Shown piece after piece: positions 8,409 to 17,000 of a stretch of 64,000 nucleotides of DNA. Location: NCBI RefSeq assembly GCF_010365285.1, contig NZ_CP048286.1:5055501-5119500 (forward strand), given 5' to 3'. Position 1 is the stretch's first letter. Each line of letters starts with the position of its first letter. The position numbers and the translations under genes are program-made. The notes under the pieces are model-generated. The model was given only the letters and a program-made list of their open reading frames with translations, ran no database searches and was not told the origin of the DNA. The stretch comes from Paenibacillus rhizovicinus (GTDB taxonomy: Bacteria; Bacillota; Bacilli; Paenibacillales; Paenibacillaceae).

Positions 8409-9128
8409 ATGAGCGGGAATGGAACAACGATCAGGGTGCTGCTGGCGGACGACCATCCGCATGGACGGGAAGGCATGCGCGAGATTTTGTCCGGCGCCCC
8501 GGAGTTTGAAATCGTGGGAGAGGCGGCGAACGGCGAGCAAGCCGTCGTGCTGGCGGCTGAACTCGCGCCCGACCTGGTGCTGATGGACATTAATATGCCC
8601 GTCATGTCGGGCATGGAAGCGACGCAGTCGATTAAATCCATCGACCCGCTGATCAAAATCGTCATGGTGACCGTCTCCGACGATATTACGGATCTGTTCG
8701 AGTCGATCAAGCGCGGCGCGCAAGGCTACCTGCTCAAGAATCTGTCCCCCTCGTCTTGGCTGGACTATTTGCGGGCCGTGACGCTGGACGAAGCGCCGCT
8801 GCCCAAGGAACTGGCCTTTCGCATGCTGCAGGAATTCAACGGCGGGAGCGGCGCCGGGAAGACGCAGCGGGCGGGGAAGCCGGAAGGCCAGGCTAAGATC
8901 GGCGGCCGGAATTCCGATGCGCCGATGCATACGGCGCTGACCCAGCGCGAGCGCGAAGTGCTGGAGCAGGTAGCCTCGGGCGGCTCCAACCGGCAGATCG
9001 CCGAAAATTTCGGTTTATCGGAGCATACGGTCAAAAACCATCTGAAAAACATTTTGCAGAAGCTGCATCTTGAAAACCGGGTTCAATTGACGCGTTATGC
9101 GCTGGAAAAAGGGCTCGTCAAGGATTAG
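8409..9128 (+). CDS. Response regulator, NarL/FixJ family
   Basis: 239 residues. The receiver domain has the acidic pair in LLADDHPHGREGM, the phosphoacceptor Asp in LVLMDINMPVMSG, Thr in VMVTVSDD and Lys in YLLKNLS. A Gly/Lys-rich linker (about residues 145-175) joins it to a LuxR-type helix-turn-helix: LTQREREVLEQVASGGSNRQ, then ENFGLSEHTVKNHLKNIL. It is the cognate partner of the kinase just upstream (4-bp gap). The linker is longer than usual for the family. Likely targets are the flanking copper genes, by proximity only. Confidence 0.92.
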   Translation: MSGNGTTIRVLLADDHPHGREGMREILSGAPEFEIVGEAANGEQAVVLAAELAPDLVLMDINMPVMSGMEATQSIKSIDPLIKIVMVTVSDDITDLFESIKRGAQGYLLKNLSPSSWLDYLRAVTLDEAPLPKELAFRMLQEFNGGSGAGKTQRAGKPEGQAKIGGRNSDAPMHTALTQREREVLEQVASGGSNRQIAENFGLSEHTVKNHLKNILQKLHLENRVQLTRYALEKGLVKD

Positions 9129-9294
9129 CGGGAGGATCGGGAGCCAATCCAGATAGGGACGAGACACTTTTTCGTAACAATCGCATAGCCCCTTCGAGTC
9201 ATGCCGCCGGCTCCGGACTGAGGTATACTCGCTCATAGGGAAACGCTGCGCAATGGCAGCGGGATTAGTTGACCGCAGGGAGGATGTTTGCAAT

Positions 9295-9936
9295 ATGATG
9301 AATCGCATGAAGAAATTTTCGGTTATCGGGGTCGCGGTGATGTCGCTGTTCTTGTTCGCTTCAATGGCAAGCGCGCATGTAACGGTACAACCGAAGGAGA
9401 CGACGCAAGGGGCTTACGAGGTGTTCTCCGTTCGGGTGCCGAGCGAGAAAGAAAACGTCACGACGACGAGCATTCAAGTAAAAGTGCCGGATGGCGTAGC
9501 CGTCAGCCGCGTGGAACCGAAGGCGGGCTGGAAATACGACCTGGAGCTTGCCCCGGACACGAAAGCAGTCAAGTCCATCACTTGGACGGCGGAAGGCGCA
9601 GGCCTCTCGCAGACGGAATTCACCGATTTCCGCGTCAGCGGCAAGGTGGCCGACGACGCGACGCAGCTGTCATGGAAAGCGTACCAGACTTACTCCGACA
9701 AATCCGTCGTGGAATGGATCGAAGCCGACGGCGGCGACCATCCGGCATCCGTAACGACGGTCATCGCGGGAACGGGCGAAGGCGACGGCCACGGCACGAC
9801 GGCTGCTTCGGACACCATGGATACGGCGGACAGCGATAGCAGCACGAAGGAAAACGTAACGCTGGGCCTGGCGATCGCGGCAGTCGTGCTCGGTGCGCTG
9901 GCACTTATCGCAGCGATGACGCGGAAGAAACGTTAA
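9295..9936 (+). CDS. ycnI: YcnI family copper-associated membrane-anchored protein
   Basis: 213 residues from ATG 9295, behind GGGAGG at 9278-9283; an ATG at 9253 is upstream of that site and less likely. A signal peptide ends at ASMASA and the mature protein starts HVTVQPKE, the conserved His start of YcnI (DUF1775), where the N-terminal amine and His bind copper. The DUF1775 beta-domain covers about residues 25-150, followed by a His/Asp/Ser-rich linker and one C-terminal membrane helix with a KKR stop. YcnI and YcnJ are partners in Bacillus copper acquisition. A TATACT -10-like hexamer at 9224-9229 could give it its own promoter, but no -35 is evident. Confidence 0.9.
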   Translation: MMNRMKKFSVIGVAVMSLFLFASMASAHVTVQPKETTQGAYEVFSVRVPSEKENVTTTSIQVKVPDGVAVSRVEPKAGWKYDLELAPDTKAVKSITWTAEGAGLSQTEFTDFRVSGKVADDATQLSWKAYQTYSDKSVVEWIEADGGDHPASVTTVIAGTGEGDGHGTTAASDTMDTADSDSSTKENVTLGLAIAAVVLGALALIAAMTRKKR

Positions 9937-9973
9937 ACGTTCAAAAATAGGCGGAACGCCCGCAGGACGGGAC

Positions 9974-10003
9974 TTGCGGACGGTTATAGAAATTTCGTAT
10001 AAT
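9974..10003 (+). promoter_or_regulatory. Sigma-A promoter of the pheST T-box transcript
   Basis: TTGCGG at 9974-9979, an 18-bp spacer and a perfect TATAAT at 9998-10003. The expected start near 10010 gives a leader of about 290 nt that folds as a T-box. Confidence 0.75.
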
Positions 10004-10009
10004 GGTAAA

Positions 10010-10303
10010 CATATACGTAAATGCGATGAGGAAGAAGAGTACGCAGTGCTTTCTTGCCAGGGAGAAGACGCCGTTGACTGAGAGCGTCTTTAGGAAATCA
10101 GGCTGCCGAAGTTCGCTTCCGAGCAGGCTTCTGAACGGGTGCGCCGACTTGGCTGCATGAGGTAGGGAGCTCCGGTCGTCCGGCCGATATCCGGCGTTAA
10201 TGAGGAATTGCCCAGGCGTTATTATTATTGCGGCCGGCAGTTTGAATTAGGGTGGTAACACGGTTCTTTCGTCCCTTACGGGGAGAGAGGACCGTTTTTT
10301 TAT
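10010..10303 (+). promoter_or_regulatory. T-box leader of pheST (Phe-tRNA sensing)
   Basis: The leader holds the T-box sequence AGGGTGGTAACACG (10249-10262), close to the canonical AGGGTGGTACCGCG, that pairs with the NCCA end of uncharged tRNA. It is followed by a strong terminator: ACGGTTCTTTCGTCCC pairs with GGGGAGAGAGGACCGT and six T follow (10260-10302). Stem I is built from about 10025-10165. UUC triplets, the expected phenylalanine specifier, occur at 10112-10114, 10117-10119 and 10129-10131; I cannot decide which is the specifier by eye. When tRNA-Phe is uncharged the antiterminator forms and pheST is read. Confidence 0.93.
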
Positions 10304-10327
10304 TTGTCTAAGAAGGGGCTGGATGGA

Positions 10328-11359
10328 ATGAAAGAGCGTTTGGAAGCACTGCGCGCCGAGGCGCTGCAGGAGCTGCAGGAAGTTGCCGGTCCGCAGCAGC
10401 TGAACGACCTGCGGGTCAAATATTTGGGCAAGAAGGGCGCGCTGACGGAAATTCTCCGCGGCATGGGAAGCTTGAGCGCCGAAGAGCGTCCGGTTATCGG
10501 GCAAGTAGGCAATGAAGTGCGCGCCGCGATCGAAGAGGTTATCGAGACGAAGCAGGCCGCTTTCCAACAAGCCGAGACGGAGAACCGCCTTCGCGCGGAG
10601 ACGATCGACGTCACGCTGCCCGGCAAGAAGCTGGGCGCGGGCGCCGTTCATCCGCTGAACAAAGTCGCGCAGGAAATCGAGGACGCGTTCATCGGAATGG
10701 GCTACACCATTGCGGAAGGACCGGAAGTCGAGACCGACTTCTTCAACTTCGAAGCGCTGAACCTGCCGAAGAACCACCCGGCGCGCGACATGCAGGATTC
10801 GTTCTACGTGACGGACGAGATTCTGATGCGGACGCACACGTCGCCGGTGCAAGTGCGCACGATGAAAGCGATGAACGGCAAACCGGTCAAAGTCATCTGC
10901 CCCGGCAAAGTATACCGCCGCGACGACGACGACGCGACGCATTCGTTCCAGTTCAATCAAATCGAAGGCCTCGTCATCGGACCGAACATCCGCATGAGCG
11001 ATCTCAAGGGCACGCTGCTGCAGTTCGTGCAGCTGATGTACGGCAAGCAAGCGCAAATCCGCCTGCGTCCGAGCTTCTTCCCGTTCACGGAGCCAAGCGC
11101 GGAGGTTGACGTCACGTGCGTGAAATGCGGCGGTCACGGCTGCCGGATGTGCAAGCATACGGGCTGGATCGAGATTCTCGGCTGCGGCATGGTCCATCCG
11201 CGCGTGCTCGAAATGGGCGGCTACGACCCGAACGAAATGAGCGGTTTTGCGTTCGGCATGGGCGTGGAGCGGATCGCGATCTTGAAATACGGCATTGACG
11301 ACATTCGTCATTTCTATACGAACGACCTGCGCTTCCTGAGCCAGTTTGTCCGAATGTGA
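10328..11359 (+). CDS. pheS: Phenylalanyl-tRNA synthetase, alpha subunit
   Basis: 343 residues from ATG 10328 (MKERLEAL), preceded by GAAGGGG; an in-frame TTG at 10304 is inside the terminator tail of the leader and is rejected. The N-terminal coiled coil is followed by the class II catalytic core: motif 2 in [17 protein letters not shown], and motif 3 in [16 protein letters not shown] Cys-rich segment [17 protein letters not shown] could bind zinc; similar segments occur in Gram-positive PheS. The enzyme forms an alpha2-beta2 tetramer with PheT. Expression is under T-box control. Confidence 0.98.
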   Translation: MKERLEALRAEALQELQEVAGPQQLNDLRVKYLGKKGALTEILRGMGSLSAEERPVIGQVGNEVRAAIEEVIETKQAAFQQAETENRLRAETIDVTLPGKKLGAGAVHPLNKVAQEIEDAFIGMGYTIAEGPEVETDFFNFEALNLPKNHPARDMQDSFYVTDEILMRTHTSPVQVRTMKAMNGKPVKVICPGKVYRRDDDDATHSFQFNQIEGLVIGPNIRMSDLKGTLLQFVQLMYGKQAQIRLRPSFFPFTEPSAEVDVTCVKCGGHGCRMCKHTGWIEILGCGMVHPRVLEMGGYDPNEMSGFAFGMGVERIAILKYGIDDIRHFYTNDLRFLSQFVRM

Positions 11360-11375
11360 GAGGGAGGCTAATACG

Positions 11376-13820
11376 ATGAACGTATCTTATAAATGGTTAA
11401 GTCAATATATCGATTTGGACGGCTACGCCGGCAAGCAGCTGGCCGAGCTGATGACGAGCGGCGGCATCGAGATCGATGTCGTGGAATCCCGCAATAAAGG
11501 CGTGACCGGCGTCGTCGTCGGCCGCGTGCTGACGAAAGAGAAGCATCCCGACGCAGACAAGCTGAACGTGACCACGGTCGATGTCGGCGGTCCCGAACCG
11601 CTGCAAATCGTCTGCGGCGCGAAGAACGTCGCGGCCGGCCAGCTCGTTCCCGTCGCGACGATCGGCGCGGTGCTTCCCGGCGACTTCGCAATCAAGAAAG
11701 CCAAGCTGCGCGGCGTAGAGTCCCAAGGCATGATTTGCTCCGCCAAGGAACTCGGCTTGAACGACAAGCTGCTTCCGAAAGAACAGCAAGAGGGTATTCT
11801 CGTGCTGCCGGAAGGAACGGAGATCGGCGCTTCCATCCTTGACGTGCTCGCGATCGACGACGAGGTGCTCGAGCTTGACCTGACGCCGAACCGTTCGGAC
11901 TGCCTCAGCATGCTGGGCGTTGCTTACGAAGTCGGCGCTTTGACAGGCCGCACGGTGAAGCTGCCCGACAGCCGGTTGAGCGACTCCGCGGAACAAGCGT
12001 CCGCGCATGTGTCGGTTCGCATCGATGCGAAGGAACAGTGCGCGCACTATTCCGCTCGTTACATCAAAGGCGTTCAAGTCGGACCTTCGCCGCTCTGGAT
12101 GCAGAACCGCCTGATGGCGGCAGGCATCCGTCCGATCAGCAACGTCGTCGACATTACGAACTTCGTCATGCTGGAATACGGCCAGCCGCTGCATGCATTC
12201 GACGCGGATCGAATCCAAGACGGCCGCATCGTCGTGCGCCTTGCGAACGACGGCGAAACGATGACGACGCTGGACGGTCAAGAGCGGAAGCTTGAGCCGC
12301 ACATGCTCGTCATCGCGGACGGCCAATCGCCGCTTGCGCTTGCTGGCGTCATGGGCGGAGCCGACTCCGAAGTAACGGCATCGACCGTTAACATCCTGCT
12401 GGAATCCGCGCGCTTCGACGGCGGCACCGTCCGCAAGACGTCCCGCCAAGTCGGGCTCCGTTCGGAATCCAGCGTTCGCTTCGAGAAAGGCGTCGATCCG
12501 GCGCGCGTGATCCCGGCGCTCGACCGGGCGGCCGCGCTGATGGCGCAATACGCCGGCGGCCATGTGCTTGACGGCGTCGTGGAAGAAATCGCGGAACCGG
12601 CAGCCAAGACGATCGTGACCGTATCCATCGACAAGATCAACCGCTACCTGGGCACGGAGTTGTCGAAGCTGGAGCTCGAGACGATTTTCGGCCGTTTGCA
12701 ATTTCCGTTTCAACTTTCGGACGACGGGGTATTTACAGTAGATGTGCCGAGCCGCCGCGGCGATATTACCCGCGACGTCGACTTGATCGAAGAAGCGGCG
12801 CGCTTGTTCGGCTACGATAATATCCCGACGACGGCGATCGAGGGAGCAGCTACGCCGGGCGCGCTGACGAAGCCGCAGGCGATCCGCCGCGAGCTGCGCA
12901 AGCGGCTGACGGATGCCGGGCTGCACGAAGTGATCAGTTACTCGTTCACCCACCCGGACCGGACGACATTGTTCCCGGCCTTGAACGGCGCGGACGTTCA
13001 GCCTGTGCGCCTTGCGCTTCCGATGAGCGAGGACCGCAGCGTGCTCCGCACGAGCCTGCTGCCGCAGCTGCTTGAAACGGCCGTGTACAACCGCAATCGC
13101 AAAAACGACGACGCCGCGATATTCGAAATCGGCAGCGTCTTCCATACGGATGAAGAAACGCTTACCCGTTTGCCGCACGAGAAGCACCGTTTGGCTATTC
13201 TGCTGACCGGCAGCCGCGTGCGCGCGGAATGGAACAGCAAGGCAGAGGCATACGATTTCTACGATTTGAAAGGTATGCTGGAAACCGTGGCGGACGTGCT
13301 TGGCGTCAGCGGAGAGATTGGCTACGAAGCGGCGCAGCCTGAGCATATGCACCCGGGCCGTACCGCGGCTATCGTCTTCCACGGCGAGCGAGGAGGCGTT
13401 ACGATCGGTTATCTGGGCCAGCTTCACCCGACGGTCCAAATCGACCACGATCTCGGCGATACGTACGTGCTCGAGCTTGAGCTTGCGCCGTTGTACGAAG
13501 CGGCCGACTTCGATATCGTTTATAAGGCGCTGCCTCGTTACCCGGCAATGGAACGCGACATCGCCGTCGTGCTGAACCGCGAGGTGGAAGCGGGCAAACT
13601 GATGCATGCCGCCGCCGAGACGGCAGGCGAGCTGCTGGAGTCGATTCGCATCTTCGACATCTACACCGGCGAGAAGCTGGGCGCGGATAAGAAAAGCGTC
13701 GCGCTGTCTCTCGTTTACCGTCATCCGGAGCGTACGCTGACGGACGAAGAAGTGACGGAGCTGCACGGTAAAGTCGTCGCTAAATTAGAACAATCTTTTG
13801 AAGCAGAATTGCGTAAATAG
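11376..13820 (+). CDS. pheT: Phenylalanyl-tRNA synthetase, beta subunit
   Basis: 814 residues, normal for the Gram-positive form. ATG 11376 follows GGGAGG and begins MNVSYKWLSQYIDLD. In order: N-terminal region with a tRNA-binding OB fold (about 40-155, GVVVGRVLTKEKHPDADKLN), B3/4 editing domain (about 215-390, including LEYGQPLHAFDADRI), B5 (about 410-475), catalytic-like core (about 490-690) and the C-terminal FDX-ACB anticodon-binding domain (KALPRYPAMERDIAVVLN onward). It begins 16 bp after pheS. A strong terminator at 13838 closes the operon. Confidence 0.98.
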   Translation: MNVSYKWLSQYIDLDGYAGKQLAELMTSGGIEIDVVESRNKGVTGVVVGRVLTKEKHPDADKLNVTTVDVGGPEPLQIVCGAKNVAAGQLVPVATIGAVLPGDFAIKKAKLRGVESQGMICSAKELGLNDKLLPKEQQEGILVLPEGTEIGASILDVLAIDDEVLELDLTPNRSDCLSMLGVAYEVGALTGRTVKLPDSRLSDSAEQASAHVSVRIDAKEQCAHYSARYIKGVQVGPSPLWMQNRLMAAGIRPISNVVDITNFVMLEYGQPLHAFDADRIQDGRIVVRLANDGETMTTLDGQERKLEPHMLVIADGQSPLALAGVMGGADSEVTASTVNILLESARFDGGTVRKTSRQVGLRSESSVRFEKGVDPARVIPALDRAAALMAQYAGGHVLDGVVEEIAEPAAKTIVTVSIDKINRYLGTELSKLELETIFGRLQFPFQLSDDGVFTVDVPSRRGDITRDVDLIEEAARLFGYDNIPTTAIEGAATPGALTKPQAIRRELRKRLTDAGLHEVISYSFTHPDRTTLFPALNGADVQPVRLALPMSEDRSVLRTSLLPQLLETAVYNRNRKNDDAAIFEIGSVFHTDEETLTRLPHEKHRLAILLTGSRVRAEWNSKAEAYDFYDLKGMLETVADVLGVSGEIGYEAAQPEHMHPGRTAAIVFHGERGGVTIGYLGQLHPTVQIDHDLGDTYVLELELAPLYEAADFDIVYKALPRYPAMERDIAVVLNREVEAGKLMHAAAETAGELLESIRIFDIYTGEKLGADKKSVALSLVYRHPERTLTDEEVTELHGKVVAKLEQSFEAELRK

Positions 13821-13837
13821 GCAGGAGATGCCCTTAG

Positions 13838-13885
13838 CCGCATCGAATTAGTTCCTTGCGAACGAATATCGATGCGGCTTTGTTT
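13838..13885 (+). terminator. Terminator of pheST
   Basis: CCGCATCGA (13838-13846) pairs with TCGATGCGG (13869-13877), with further GTTC/GAAC pairing inside, followed by CTTTGTTTAT. It lies 17 bp past the pheT stop. Confidence 0.8.
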
Positions 13886-14085
13886 ATCTTAGACTCGATT
13901 TGAATTGGTCCATAGGTGGCAGCGGCCGTAGAGAAACGCGTTTGCGACAGCGAGTATTCGGTTCAGGTTTGCGGCAGACAGACAGCAGGAAGTGACGAAG
14001 ACTGACGGAAACGGATGATCTGAAGAGATGAGCGTCGAGAATGGGACAATGAAATTTTCACCTGGATCAATAGGAGGATACCCTC

Positions 14086-17000
14086 ATGAACGCTGCCGAT
14101 AGGACACGTGTGACGGTTGATATATACGGTAACCAATTCAAACTGACTGGTCATAACAACCCTGATTACATTAAGCGGATTGCCGCTTACGTCGACGATA
14201 ACTTACATAAACTCGCCAAGGGCTATCCGCGCTTGGATTTGCCTAAGCTTGCGATGCTGGCTTCGGTTCAGATGGCCGAGGAAATGTTCCGGCTGCGCAC
14301 GGAGAACGAGCGGATGGACGAGACGGAGGAGCGCCGCAGACTGGCCGTGGCGGAGCTGGAGCAGGCGAAACTGGTTTTGGATACGCTTCAAAGTCAGCTG
14401 GAGGCCGAGCGACTCAGCGCGGAAGCGGCACTGGAAGAGGAGCGGGAACGCGCGCGCACGGAGTTGGAGCGGACGAGCACCCAACTGCAGCTTCGCCTTG
14501 AAACAGCCGTGGGCGAAGCGGAAGCGAAGCATGCCGAAGCGCTAGCCGCGGCAAACGCCGAGCTGGCACGCGTGCGTGCGGAGCTGGAAGCGCGGCTTGC
14601 GGAGGAACTGGCCGCGGCTAGCGCCGAGCTTGCCCGGGAGCGGCTGGAGCATGAAGCGGCACGCGAAGCTGATCTGACGGAGCAGCTGCGCATGCTCGAG
14701 GAGCATGGCGCGGAGCGCGAAGCGGCTGCGGCGGCATTCGACAGCGAGCGGAAAGCGATGGAACTCGAACGCGAGCTGGAAAGCGAAGCCGCGCTGGTTG
14801 AAATGGAACGTCTTGCGGCAACGCTGCAGGGACGGATGGATGAAGCGCTTCGCGAAGCGGAAGCGAAGGCGGCAGAAGAACGCGAAGCCGCGGCCGAGGA
14901 ATTAGCCGGCGTCCGAGATGCTTTGGAAGCCGAGCTGGCGCGCGTGCGCGAAGCGGCTGCAGCGGAGCTTGGACGCGAACGCGAAGCAGCGACTGCCGAA
15001 TTGGCCGCTGTACGGGAGGCTATGGAAGCGGAGCTTCTTCAGGCGAGGAACGCGCTTGCCGAAGAGCAGGAACTGCATGGGCTGTCCGCGCTAGAGGGTC
15101 AGGAAGCATTGGAACGCGCGCGCCTCGACGCTGAGATCAAGCTGGCCGAGGAACGCGAGGCGGCCGCGGCCGAATCCTCCCGCATTCGGGAAGAGCTGGA
15201 GACGGAGCTGGCACGGCTTCGCGAATCGCTGGAGCGCGAGCTGGAACAACAACGGCAGGCGTTGGAACAGGAGCGGGAGAGCCGTTTGCTGGAGACGCTG
15301 GAAGCCGAAGAATCGCTCGCGGGCGCTAAACTGGCCGCCGAGGCGCAGGCAGCGGCCGAACGCGAAGCGGCGGCTGCTGAACTGGCTGGCGTACGCGAGG
15401 CGCTTGAAGCCGAGCTGATGCGTGCGCGCGAAGAGGCTTCCGCGGAGCTTGGGCGCGTGCGCGAGACAGCGGCCGCGGAATTAGCCGAGGCGCTTGAAGC
15501 GGCTGAAGTCGAGCTGACCCGTGTGCGCGAAGGCGCGGCAGAAGAGCTTGGACATGCGCGCGAGGCGGCAGCGGCTGAATTGGCCGATGTGCGGGAGACG
15601 ACAGAAGCCGAGCTGGCGCGTGTGCGCGAAAGTGCTGAAGAGGAGCTTAAGGCTGAACGCGAGGCGGCAGCGGCTGAATTGGCCGGTGTGCGCGAGACGC
15701 TTGAAGCCGAACTGGCGCGTGTGCGCGAAAGTGCTGCAGAGGAGCTTAAGGCTGAGCGCGAGGCGGCAGCGGCTGAATTGGCCGGTGTGCGCGAGACGCT
15801 TGAAGGCCAGTTAACGGAGCAGCGTCTGGAACTGGAGCAAGAGTGGGAACGCCAAGATTTAGCCTCGCAAGCTGCGCAGGAGGCGCTTCAATCCGTTGAA
15901 GTACGGGCGGCGGCGGAGCTGGAAGCCGCAGCGGCTGAACGCGCTCGGGAGCGCGAGGCGCTCGAAGCGGAGCTTGCGCGCGTTACGGAAGCGGCTGCTG
16001 CCGAGCAGGCTCAGCTTCGCGCAACAATGGAAGCGGAGCTTGCGCAGCAGCGGCTGGCGCTGGAGCAAGAGCGCGAGCTCCGGGAGCTGTCGGAGCTCGA
16101 AGCATTGGAAGCGCAGGAGCAGGCGCTTCGTGACGTTGAAGCGCGCGCGGCTTCGGAGCGCGAAGCGGTAGAGCGGGAGCTGCAGGCCGCTCAAGCGCAG
16201 GCTGCGGCCGAACGCGAAGCCCATGCGGCGGCGCTTTTGGACGCGGAAGCGCGAGCAGCGGAAGCGCTCGGCGCGACTGAAGCGGAGCTGCTGCGCGTGA
16301 GGGAAGCGGCTGAGCTGGAGCTGGCGGCAGCGCAAGAAACGGCAGCGGCCGAGCTGGGCCGACTCCGTGCCGCGATGGAGTCGCAGCTGGAGCAAGCGCG
16401 CGAGCAGCAGGAACTGGCTGAATTGGAGGCGCTGGAAGCCCTCGAGTTGGCGCTGCGCGAAGCGGCGATGAACGCGGAAGCGGAGCGCGAGGCATTGGAA
16501 GCGCAGCTGCGTGAAGCGGAAGTCAGAGCGGCAGCTGAGCGCGTCGAAGTTGAAGAAGAGCTGGCACGGGTAAGGGAAGCGGCCGAAGCCGAAATAACCG
16601 CTGCCAAAGAGGCGGCTGCCGCACAGATGACGCGCTTGCGCGAGACGCTGGAGTCGCAGCTGGAGCAGGAACGCGAGCAGCGTGAGCTAGCCGAGCTTGA
16701 GGCGCTGGAAGCATACGAGCGGGAACTGCAGGCCGCGGAAGCGAAAGCTGCGGCAGAACGCGAAGCAGCATTGCGCGAAGCGGAAGCGAAAGCCGAAGCG
16801 GAGAGAGCCGTGCACGCGAAGGCTCTGCAGGACGCGATGGCGAAGGCCGAAGCGGAACGCGAAGCTTACGAGCAGATGCTGCTGGGTGCAGCCGCGAGAG
16901 CGGCGGAAGCGCGCAAAGGCCACGATCAAGCGATGCAAGCCGCGGAATTGAAAGCCGCGGAAGAGCTCGAGCAGCTGCGCGAAGCGCTCCAAGCCCAGCT

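Noticed and set aside
11397-13766. Long minus-strand open frame opposite pheT
   Set aside because: High-GC codon use of pheT opens the opposite strand. It has no RBS and His/Arg/Gln-rich random composition.
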